A stretch of 64,000 bases of DNA from positions 124,001-188,000 of the forward strand of contig JAQUUB010000001.1 in NCBI GenBank assembly GCA_028694115.1, in the 5' to 3' direction. The stretch's first letter is position 1; every line of letters begins with the position of its first letter. Below the pieces are notes generated by a model. That model had not been told where the DNA came from and made no database searches. It saw only the letters and a list, made by a program, of their open reading frames with translations. Made by a program: the position numbers and the translations under genes. Of this stretch, positions 56,930 to 64,000 are shown in pieces. The DNA is from Lachnospiraceae bacterium (GTDB lineage Bacteria; Bacillota_A; Clostridia; Lachnospirales; Lachnospiraceae).

Positions 56930-57320
56930 CCTTGATCTACATTGATTCGATGTAGAGTAAGCTAAGAACATGTTTACTTCGATGTCTTTCAGCATCGTAA
57001 GTAAACATGTAGATGTATAGAGATGTCAAAGAATCTTCAGGTGCTGCTACCTGGGAGATCCTGAGGACTGCACCTGCAGCCTAGGAATTCAGGATCCGTA
57101 GAATGCGATTGCAATCGAGATCGACTGGGCAGCAATGCTGGAGCTGAACAGCTCCGGAGAATGCGAGCCCCGCGTGCACGGAGTGCAGTTGCAGTTGCAA
57201 TCGATAGCGCTCTAGAAGTTAATGATCATCTGTACATGTCACTGCAACCGGACGACGGACCAGGTCCGCCAGCTGCCACGAGAGTGGCTCCCGGTTGCAG
57301 GACCCCTCGGGGTTAAATAA
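56930..57320 (+). ncRNA. Structured RNA / long leader of dnaE
   Basis: The 424-base interval 56908-57331 has no gene but a chain of hairpins. They include a UGAUUCG hairpin, a long ACATGTTTACTT-CGATG/CATCG-AAGTAAACATGT stem, GATCCTGA/TCAGGATC enclosing CTGCA-CC-TGCAG, the 12-base palindrome CGATTGCAATCG and GGAGCTG-AA-CAGCTCC. A junction CTGCAACCGG/CCGGTTGCAG encloses CGGAC-CAG-GTCCG and GCCAC-GAGA-GTGGC (GNRA loop). It ends with CCCC-TC-GGGG before AAAGGAG. Confidence 0.65.
56936..56956 (+). repeat. UGAUUCG hairpin, copy 4
   Basis: TCTACAT-TGATTCG-ATGTAGA, seven perfect pairs around the same loop, 28 bases after the preceding stop. Confidence 0.6.
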
Positions 57321-57331
57321 AAGGAGAAAAT

Positions 57332-58504
57332 ATGAAAAAAGATTTTGTACATTTACATCTCCATACAGACTATTCACTGATGGATGGTCTACAGCAGCCA
57401 AGTGAGCTCTTTAAGAGAGCAACTGAATTAGGCTTAAAGAAAATAGCAATAACCAATCATGGAAACATGATTAATATGCCTAAGCTAATACAAGAAGGTG
57501 AGAAGCACGGGATTCAAGTAATTCCTGGTTGTGAACTCTATGTATGCTGGGATTATTCAGCTAAGCTGAAAGATGAAGAGCATAAGAAAACCTATCATAT
57601 GATTGCTTTAGCGATGAATGAAGTAGGTTATAAAAACTTAATTAAATTAACAACAAAAGGCTTCCTGGAAGGGAAGTATTATAAGCCAAGAGTGGATAGA
57701 GCAATGCTTGAAGAACATTCAGAAGGATTAATTATCCTTACTGCTTGTATGAATGGTACGCTTGCAAACTTTATTGGCAAACAAGGTAAATGTCCTGCTG
57801 ATCTTAAAGAAGATGTTGCATGGCTTAAAGAGATTTTTGGTGATAGAGTCTATCTTGAAATACAGAGACATCCGAATTTTCCTGAGCAAGATTTAGCCAA
57901 CATTGGAGTGGCTGAACTTAGTAAAGAGTTTAAGATACCTATGGTTGCTACTTGTGATGCTCACTATTCTATTAAAGAACATTTCGATGCATGGCAATCA
58001 GTAATGCTGATCCAGACTAATGGTAAATTCGGGCATGATGCGGCAAATGATTATTATATTAAATCCGCAGACGAAATGTATGAACTCTGGAAAGACATGC
58101 CAGAAGTATGTGAACAGACTATCCTTATAGGAAACAGATGTCTTCCTATTAAGTTTGATAAGTCTATTAAGTATCCTCCATTTCCTACTGGGAACATGAC
58201 TGCTGATGAATATCTACTAAAAAAATGTGTTAAGGGTTTGAACTATAGGCTTGAAAAGAAACAAATTAATCCAGCCCTAGCTCATCTCTATAAGGAACGT
58301 TATGAATATGAATGTAAAGTATTGGCTGATAAGGGCTTTAGCTCCTATATCCTCACTGTTGCCGACTACACTACCTGGGCGAAAGATCAGGGAATTCTTA
58401 TGGCACCCGGTCGTGGTTCAGGTGCAGGCAGTTTAGTTTGCTACCTAGCTAGGATTACAGAAGTAGATCCTCTTCATGAGGAATACCAACTAATCTTTGA
58501 GCGT
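57332..58504 (+). CDS. dnaE: DNA polymerase III alpha subunit (DnaE), exon 1
   Basis: 391 residues. PHP domain first: HLHLHTDYSLMDG, AITNHGNM, VATCDAHYS. The start of the C-family palm follows, with GRGSGAGSLVCYLARITEVDPL, the nucleotide-binding motif. The frame reads three bases (TGA) into the intron. Codon 391 is the Arg of F-E-R. AAAAGGAGAAAAT precedes the ATG after a long structured leader. The enzyme replicates the genome. Confidence 0.93.
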
Positions 58505-59526
58505 TGATTAATATGGCGCTCCATAAACCCCGTTAATTCGGTGAACGCTTTAAAATGCCAATACCGAGCCAAGTACTAGTAGTAATATTAGTATGCGTGT
58601 AACGACTAGAAGTGAGTCCCTTAGGGACAATAATCCTTCCAAGAAAGCGGGGCTTTACAAGCAGAACTCTCAAGGTTATACTGAAGCCCAAAAAGAACAG
58701 TATGAACCAAATTAAATGTAATAAATGTAGTAGGTTATTTGAAACAAAAAAGAAGATACAGAAATATTGTAGTAAGAGTTGTGCTAATAGTGTAACAAGT
58801 AGCGCAAGAGCTGTAATAGACAGTAATGCTTTTGGTTCTGAAATTAATACATCAGATAAAGCATATTTACTTGGTTATATCTTTAGTGATGGATGTTTAT
58901 CTTATGATAAGCATTCAAAGAGAGAAAGAATAACTATTGTTTCAAATGATCTACAAATCATTAATGAATTTCATAAAATAATGACTCCTAATAAGTCTAT
59001 ATATCAACAAGGGAAATCTTACAAAGTTGTAAGTAACAATCCTATTGATATTCAGATCTTAAAAGAACATGGAGTAACTTATAATAAAAGTTTAAGTATT
59101 CGATTTCCTGAAATTTCAGAGAATTTAATGCCAGATTTTATTAGAGGAGTATTTGATGGAGATGGTTGTGTTTATATAAACAAAACTAAATCCAATAATA
59201 TTATTTATGAATATTTAAATGCCTCTTTTACAACAGGAAGTTTAGATTTTGCAAATGAACTAATAAATGCGTTAGCTATATTTGATATTCGGGCAAAATT
59301 AAACAAAGACTGTAGAAAAGAAACCTATTACATTAGGATACAATCTAAAGAGAATATTCATAAATTTTTTAATTTAATCTACAGAAATAACTCTCTAAAG
59401 CTTGAACGAAAGTATTTGAAATTTGTAAAGATGATATAGTCTAAACTGAGCTGGAATTGACCAGCTAATGCAAATGGGGGAAACCTCCAGAGGGTAAGAT
59501 AAAGAACTTACCGATAATAACTAATG
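58505..59526 (+). other. Group I intron in dnaE (1,022 nt)
   Basis: Inserted between CGT and TTT, splitting FER|FINPER just before the catalytic PDIDQDF motif. The 5' exon ends in U and the intron ends in G. AATGCCAATACC and AGATGATATAGTC are the Q- and S-like core pieces, and ACGACTAGAAG sits in the region of an R element. Joining the exons keeps the frame and restores a standard DnaE sequence. Confidence 0.87.
58702..59439 (+). CDS. LAGLIDADG homing endonuclease in the dnaE intron
   Basis: 245 aa from the ATG at 58702 (the frame is open from 58612). An N-terminal zinc knuckle (CNKC...CSKSC) is followed by two LAGLIDADG helices, AYLLGYIFSDGCLS and DFIRGVFDGDGCVY, each ending in the catalytic acidic residue, so it is a single-chain two-motif enzyme. 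Its last codons overlap the intron S element. It makes the intron mobile. Confidence 0.88.
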   Translation: MNQIKCNKCSRLFETKKKIQKYCSKSCANSVTSSARAVIDSNAFGSEINTSDKAYLLGYIFSDGCLSYDKHSKRERITIVSNDLQIINEFHKIMTPNKSIYQQGKSYKVVSNNPIDIQILKEHGVTYNKSLSIRFPEISENLMPDFIRGVFDGDGCVYINKTKSNNIIYEYLNASFTTGSLDFANELINALAIFDIRAKLNKDCRKETYYIRIQSKENIHKFFNLIYRNNSLKLERKYLKFVKMI

Positions 59527-61062
59527 TTTATTAATCCAGAGCGTAATAGCTTTCCAGACATTGATCAGGATTTCCAGGATGATAGAAGGGAAGAAGTAAT
59601 TAAGTACATGTATGAAAAATATGGACAGGATAAAGTCTGCCGTATTATGACTATTGGTACCTTAGCAGCTAAGGGTGCCATCCGAGAGGTCTGTAGACGA
59701 TTTGAAGTGCCTTACTCTGAGGCTAATGAATTAGCTAAACTAATTCCAGGTCCAGTAAGAGGGAGAAACGTAGACCTTGAGGAAGCCATCAAGATAGAGC
59801 CGCGCTTTGCAGAAGCCATTAAGAGTAACCCGCTTTATCGTAAGATCTACGACATTGCATTGGTCATGGAAGGTATGGCAAAGAACACAGGTATCCACGC
59901 CGCTGGCTTGATCCTGTCCAATGAACTACCTTTGATTGAGCATATTGCATTGATGGCAGGGAAGAACGGAGAGATAACATCAGCAGATGTTATGGGAGTT
60001 CTAGAAGACTTAGGATTCATTAAGTTTGATTTCTTGGGTTTAAAGACTTTAACTATTGTTCAGATTGCAAGACAATGGATAAAGAAGAATCATGGTATTG
60101 ATATTGATCCTTATGAGATTCCGGTAAATGACGATAGAGTCTATAGCATGATTCGTGAAGGTAAAATCTTCGGCGTCTTTCAGCTCGGTGGGTCAAGTGG
60201 TTTCAGAGATATCACAATGAGGATGGCTCCAGAAACAATTGCTCATCTATCAGATATTAATGCTATGTATCGTCCTGGTCCATTAGATAATGGTTTCCCT
60301 GAGGACTATTGTACAAATAAGGAAGCTGCTAAAAATGGCAAAGCTATTAAGTACATGATGTCAGTAGACAATAGAGAGATGCAAAAAGAGATTGAGAAAA
60401 TTCTTAAGCCGACATTTGGTGTTTGCTTATACCAAGAACAGATTCAATTCATTGCACAAAAAGTTGCAGGCTACACCTTAGGTGGAGCTGATAACTTGAG
60501 AAGAGCTATTGGGAAAAAGAAACCTAAAGAGATGGAAGAACAAAAAGCGATCTTTATTGATGGCTGTATTAAGAACAAGATCAGTAAGCAATCTGCAGAA
60601 GAACTATTTACACAGATCGAAAAGTTCGCTGATTATTGTTTTAATAAATCACACTCAGTATCTTATAGTATCATTTCTTATTGGACAGCTTGGCTTAAAT
60701 ATTACTATCCACACGAATTCATGGCAGCTAACTTAACTGCTGTTAAGGGTGATCAGGATAAAACTATTGAGTTCATTAATGCTTGTCGAGAAGAAGGAAT
60801 TAAAATATTGCCACCTGACATTAACGCATCAGATCTAGACTATACCCCGCTCAAAGATGGGATCAGATTCGGACTAGGTGCAGTTAAAGGGTTAGGAGAA
60901 AGTGCAATTAATCCTATCTTAGAAGAAAGAAGATCCGGGAAATACACTAGCTACTTCAATTTCCTTACAAGATTAAAAGATCACTTTAGCAAGATTAAGC
61001 GAAGTGATATCTCTACACTTATTAAGTGTGGAGCTTTCGATACTATTGAAAAGGTTGCATAG
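59527..61062 (+). CDS. dnaE: DNA polymerase III alpha subunit (DnaE), exon 2
   Basis: 511 residues starting F-I-N-P-E-R-N-S-F-P-D-I-D-Q-D-F (catalytic Asp pair), with GVFQLGGSSGFRD, INAMYRPGPLDNG, LYQEQIQFIAQKVAGYTLG, DNLRRAIGKKK and CFNKSHSVSYSIISYWTAWLK typical of the palm and fingers. It ends with the tandem HhH region DISTLIKCGAFDTIEKVA and a stop. The usual C-terminal OB domain is in the next gene. An internal ATG at 59524 lies in the intron and is not a real start. Confidence 0.92.
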   Translation, partial: FINPERNSFPDIDQDFQDDRREEVIKYMYEKYGQDKVCRIMTIGTLAAKGAIREVCRRFEVPYSEANELAKLIPGPVRGRNVDLEEAIKIEPRFAEAIKSNPLYRKIYDIALVMEGMAKNTGIHAAGLILSNELPLIEHIALMAGKNGEITSADVMGVLEDLGFIKFDFLGLKTLTIVQIARQWIKKNHGIDIDPYEIPVNDDRVYSMIREGKIFGVFQLGGSSGFRDITMRMAPETIAHLSDINAMYRPGPLDNGFPEDYCTNKEAAKNGKAIKYMMSVDNREMQKEIEKILKPTFGVCLYQEQIQFIAQKVAGYTLGGADNLRRAIGKKKPKEMEEQKAIFIDGCIKNKISKQSAEELFTQIEKFADYCFNKSHSVSYSIISYWTAWLKYYYPHEFMAANLTAVKGDQDKTIEFINACREEGIKILPPDINASDLDYTPLKDGIRFGLGAVKGLGESAINPILEERRSGKYTSYFNFLTRLKDHFSKIKRSDISTLIKCGAFDTIEKVA

Positions 61063-61063
61063 A

Positions 61064-61783
61064 ATGGCAAATTTAAATAAAAATAAAATGCTATTAGCAG
61101 TAGATAATTTAGTTGATAACTTGAAGACTACCGAGGAATTGGTAGTCTTTATCCCAGACCATCATGAAATTTCCGAAAAAGAAAACATGCATAATGAGTA
61201 TGAGTTATTAGGTTACTTTGTAACGAAGCATCCATTAGACAATTTCAAGTCAAGAATTAAACAATTAGATAAGATCAATGATCTAAAAGAAGAAGTCGAA
61301 GGAAGATCAGTTCACGTAGGTGGCATAGTAAGTAAATATCAACAGATTAAAACAAAAGCTGGAAAAGATATGGCTTTCCTTGTACTGGAAGATACTACCG
61401 GTAGATTGGAAGTTGTAGTATTTAGTAATCTATTCAATAAGAATCGTGCTTTACTAGATCAAAATGCATTGATTGAAGTCAAAGGAAAACTAGAGATAGA
61501 AGAAAAAGAAGTAAATGAAGAAACAATAAGAGTGCCGAAAATTATTGCATCTTTCATTTATCCACTTGAGAGTACAAAGAAGATAAAAGAAGTACATCTT
61601 AAAATAACTAACAGAGATGACATTAAAGCCATTAAGAATGTAGTAGGACTTAGGTCTGGAGATATAAAGGTATTTATAGATTATGAAAATTTTCTACTTG
61701 AAACTTCATATCAAATACCTCAAACTACAGACTTACTTAATGAGCTAAGAAGTCTTTGTTTAATAAAGGAAATTGAAGAATGA
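61064..61783 (+). CDS. DnaE C-terminal part (OB-fold domain) as a separate gene
   Basis: 239 aa. NKMLLAVDNLV continues the helix after L-I-K-C-G-A-F-D; EYELLGYFVTKHPLDNF is the conserved DnaE E-x-x-L-L-G-x-Y-x-x-x-H-P-L-D motif; VHVGGIVSKYQQIKTKAGKDMAFLVLEDTTGRLEVVVFSNLF is the OB domain. The ATG lies one base after the previous stop (+1 frame). Either the alpha subunit is a two-chain protein or a frameshift joins the parts. Confidence 0.85.
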   Translation: MANLNKNKMLLAVDNLVDNLKTTEELVVFIPDHHEISEKENMHNEYELLGYFVTKHPLDNFKSRIKQLDKINDLKEEVEGRSVHVGGIVSKYQQIKTKAGKDMAFLVLEDTTGRLEVVVFSNLFNKNRALLDQNALIEVKGKLEIEEKEVNEETIRVPKIIASFIYPLESTKKIKEVHLKITNRDDIKAIKNVVGLRSGDIKVFIDYENFLLETSYQIPQTTDLLNELRSLCLIKEIEE

Positions 61784-62934
61784 AAATTACGAGCACTCTT
61801 TTGTCTGAGGGCAAAAACTTACAACGAACGAAAGATTACAGATCAAAGGTTGGACCTAAAGGTAGAGTTCCAGCAATTGCTACCAAGAATAAGAAGACTG
61901 CAAAAGCAAGTTCTCTTCTTGATGCTTCTCTCCCAGATTTATCTGGAGCAATCGATCTTAATACTCTTGTTCTGGAGCAGCAAGCACCTAAATTAAGCAA
62001 GGCTGCATTGCGAGACATTACTAAAGAAGCTATACCTGAAATCCTTCAAGGAATTAAAGAGCTCGGAAAGAATGTTCCTAAAACCAGAATGAAGTTAAAG
62101 AAAAAACAAGCAGGAGCGAGTTCCGTTTGTTGTCTTTTCTCTGATTGGCATTTCGGGAAAGTAATTAAAACTATTAGTGGCAATTATATCTTTAATAGTG
62201 AGATTGCTTATAATAGAGTTACTGAAGAGATTGCCGAACAAATTATTGATTACATCTCAACAATGTCTAAGACAACTAAGATTGATGAAATTAGATTTCT
62301 TTTTGCAGGGGATATGGTTGATAACGATATCATTTATGCAACACAAAGATTGCAAATCGATTCAGGTGTTGCGGAGCAATTTGACCTAGTTACTAGAGCG
62401 ATCATGACCCTTACTCTTAAAGTAAAGGAAGCATTGTTTGTTCTAGGATTGAAAGATGTACAGATCTTGTTAGATTGCATGGTTGGTAATCATGGTAGAG
62501 CAACAAAAGATTCCGAAACACCAATCTGTTCATGGGATACGGCAGTTTATTCTGCTCTTGATCTTGCAGTAAGAACAGCCAAGATGACAGATGTTCATGT
62601 TACATTTTCTTTAAATGACTTTCACGTAACAGATGTTAAAGGGCATCGTCTTCTTATGAAGCATCATGCACCTCCTACTTCTGAAACTGGTGCAGCAAAG
62701 AAAGTATTTGGTGGCTTAAATGAAATCTTTGATTTTGATTTCATGGTATATGGAGATCTCCATCACTGGGCAGCACATTGCTATAATGGTAAACCCCTTC
62801 TAATGAATGGCTCATTATGTGGTTATGATGAATATGCTATTAGCCTTGGAGTAAGAGATGAATGGTCTCAATTAGTATGGATGACCAATGAAGATAAGCC
62901 AGTAAATTTTCTACATCGTTTAGAAAGACAATAA
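61780..62934 (+). CDS. Calcineurin-like metallophosphoesterase
   Basis: 384 aa. A basic N-terminus, then metal motifs in order: SDWHFGK near 130, FAGDMVDND near 172, VGNHGR near 232, KHHAPP near 292 and YGDLHHWA near 326. Related proteins in large phages sit close to DNA polymerase genes; substrate unknown (nuclease or phosphatase). Four-base overlap with the DnaE C-terminal gene. Confidence 0.8.
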   Translation: MKITSTLLSEGKNLQRTKDYRSKVGPKGRVPAIATKNKKTAKASSLLDASLPDLSGAIDLNTLVLEQQAPKLSKAALRDITKEAIPEILQGIKELGKNVPKTRMKLKKKQAGASSVCCLFSDWHFGKVIKTISGNYIFNSEIAYNRVTEEIAEQIIDYISTMSKTTKIDEIRFLFAGDMVDNDIIYATQRLQIDSGVAEQFDLVTRAIMTLTLKVKEALFVLGLKDVQILLDCMVGNHGRATKDSETPICSWDTAVYSALDLAVRTAKMTDVHVTFSLNDFHVTDVKGHRLLMKHHAPPTSETGAAKKVFGGLNEIFDFDFMVYGDLHHWAAHCYNGKPLLMNGSLCGYDEYAISLGVRDEWSQLVWMTNEDKPVNFLHRLERQ

Positions 62935-62947
62935 AGGAGGAGAACAA

Positions 62948-63154
62948 ATGTTAAGAATAACAGGAAGCGAAATTGTTACTGACACTGTAAATGACGAGAG
63001 CGGAGTAACCTATTCTCCAACTCAGCATTTTCTTAAGGTAACAGACCAAGGTGGCAATGAGTATCTTATTCCTACCAATGAAGGTACCAGTACAGCAGTT
63101 CAAGAATTAATTGAAATGATTACTGAAAACCTTCGAACAATAAAAACAGCATAA
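62948..63154 (+). CDS. Small hypothetical protein
   Basis: 68 aa, beta-rich (LRITGSEIVTDTVNDESGVTYSPTQHFLKVTDQGGNEYLIP), helical end. AAAGGAGGAGAAC precedes the ATG. Unrecognised. Confidence 0.6.
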   Translation: MLRITGSEIVTDTVNDESGVTYSPTQHFLKVTDQGGNEYLIPTNEGTSTAVQELIEMITENLRTIKTA

Positions 63155-63163
63155 GGAATTGAT

Positions 63164-63589
63164 ATGACAAACCCAACAATGTATGAATCTGTACCTCAAG
63201 ATGAGACAACAAAAGAAGAACTAACATTAGCAAGCCTAAACTCTCGTCTTGAAAGTTTGGCAGAAGCTGTACAACATATGTACCATGCTTTCAAAATGTC
63301 TATTGAACAAAAGTTCATGTTTGAAGACCAGAAAGACAAGCTTCGTGAAGAGAACACTGCACAGGCTTTCTATAATACTAGCATTAGTATTACTGGATTA
63401 AATTCTAAAATTGAAAACTTAGTTAAGTTTGCAGCCACACAAGGTCTAGACGTTCAGAGTTTCAATGAGACTTCATTTCAAGAAGCTCAAGCAGCAATTG
63501 ACGAACAAGACAAAATGGTTCGTGAATACTATGAAAAGCAACAAGCTGAACAAGATCAGCAAAATAAACTTACAGAGGCAGGGGAGTAA
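63164..63589 (+). CDS. Coiled-coil hypothetical protein
   Basis: 141 aa, helical throughout, Gln/Glu-rich. TAAGGAATTGAT precedes the ATG. Ends in a terminator shared with the convergent gene. Unrecognised. Confidence 0.6.
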   Translation: MTNPTMYESVPQDETTKEELTLASLNSRLESLAEAVQHMYHAFKMSIEQKFMFEDQKDKLREENTAQAFYNTSISITGLNSKIENLVKFAATQGLDVQSFNETSFQEAQAAIDEQDKMVREYYEKQQAEQDQQNKLTEAGE

Positions 63590-63989
63590 TCTCCTGCTTT
63601 TTTATTTCCTTCAATATCTTTTTTAATTCATTTCCAAAGAGATTATATTTAGTTCTCAATGAGGCTCGATTCATATTCTCAATAAAGAAATCATAAGAAA
63701 TATCATAAAGATATCGATTCGAATTATCTATGGCCAACGATGGGAATAACCATTGTTGGCATATTTCTTCTTCAAGTAATTCTTCTCCTGTCGATAAGAA
63801 GAACTCATTCCTGCAGTCTTGTAGAAAAGAGATAATGTAATGGTAGAATCCTCTTCGGTCTTGATCTTTAGCCTTAAATGATCTTTGGCAAATTTTAACA
63901 AACGTAGCAAATTCTTCTTGTTCGACATGTATTAAGCTCTCCCTTATTGACTTACGAGCATTCTCGTAACTACTCTTAGTATAGTTCAT
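63570..63989 (-). CDS. Hypothetical protein on the minus strand
   Basis: 139 aa, helical, acidic in the middle, basic end. It is convergent with the preceding gene, and its stop lies within the terminator hairpin. No Shine-Dalgarno is obvious upstream (TTAAAACATAT), so the start may differ. It may be the first gene of a minus-strand block continuing outside the window only upstream of 64000. Unrecognised. Confidence 0.6.
   Translation of the reverse strand: MNYTKSSYENARKSIRESLIHVEQEEFATFVKICQRSFKAKDQDRRGFYHYIISFLQDCRNEFFLSTGEELLEEEICQQWLFPSLAIDNSNRYLYDISYDFFIENMNRASLRTKYNLFGNELKKILKEIKKQEITPLPL
63578..63604 (+). terminator. Terminator between convergent genes
   Basis: GCAGGGGAG...CTCCTGC hairpin followed by TTTTTTT. 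It overlaps the stops of both the plus-strand gene and the minus-strand gene. Confidence 0.75.
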
Positions 63990-64000
63990 ATATGTTTTAA

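Overview
The window is a gene-dense, AT-rich segment of what looks like a large (jumbo-type) double-stranded DNA phage, or a phage-like element, of a Gram-negative host. The reasons are these. Nearly every gene lies on the plus strand in short-spaced or overlapping runs, many genes are small and unrecognised, and there are self-splicing introns with homing endonucleases in recA and dnaE. There is also a phage-style multisubunit RNA polymerase subunit, a phage GroES/GroEL pair, a tmRNA and several tRNA or tRNA-like elements. Lipoprotein and signal-peptide genes and a soluble lytic transglycosylase suggest a didermous host. No capsid, tail, portal or terminase gene is visible here, so the phage assignment is an inference. 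The standard genetic code is used.

Layout. Positions 1-4.5 kb hold an RNA polymerase beta-prime-like protein whose 5' end runs off the window. 4.5-14.8 kb holds small hypothetical genes, a transglycosylase and a PPP-type phosphatase. 14.9-17.1 kb is a patch with different composition: an HTH regulator, an AT-hook/RHH-like protein, a truncated tyrosine-recombinase N-terminus, then a tmRNA. 17.1-19.5 kb carries tRNA-like elements, a macro-domain protein, a real tRNA-Met(CAT) and an HNH endonuclease wedged between tRNA ends. 19.5-31.4 kb holds membrane proteins, SLOG and HAD proteins, an EndA-like nuclease, a secreted metalloprotease, a thioesterase and GroES/GroEL. 31.4-32 kb is a structured RNA with tRNA-like domains.

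32.3-39.3 kb is the most striking block. It holds a 59-aa ubiquitin-like protein resembling PRTRC protein C, an E2-like PRTRC protein B homologue, a JAMM/JAB peptidase, and a ThiF/E1-like enzyme. These are followed without a gap by a retron-type reverse transcriptase and a SpoVG-like protein with an SSB-like acidic tip. I read this as a phage-borne ubiquitin-like conjugation cassette physically coupled to a reverse transcriptase.

39.6-44.9 kb holds a GNAT protein, tandem paralogues, a RlaP-like nucleotidyltransferase and an RNA ligase. 44.9-45.8 kb has no gene and is an elaborately structured, probably noncoding, RNA. 45.8-52 kb holds ClpP and the intron-split recA. 52-57 kb holds an HU-like protein, HAD proteins, an Nmad1-like protein and uracil-DNA glycosylase. 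57-62 kb holds DnaE, split by a group I intron and again by a stop before its OB-fold domain. A metallophosphoesterase follows.

Three gene-free intervals (about 44.9-45.8, 51.95-52.2 and 56.9-57.3 kb) share a hairpin with a nearly constant UGAUUCG loop and stems that differ in sequence but stay paired. This suggests a family of structured phage RNAs.
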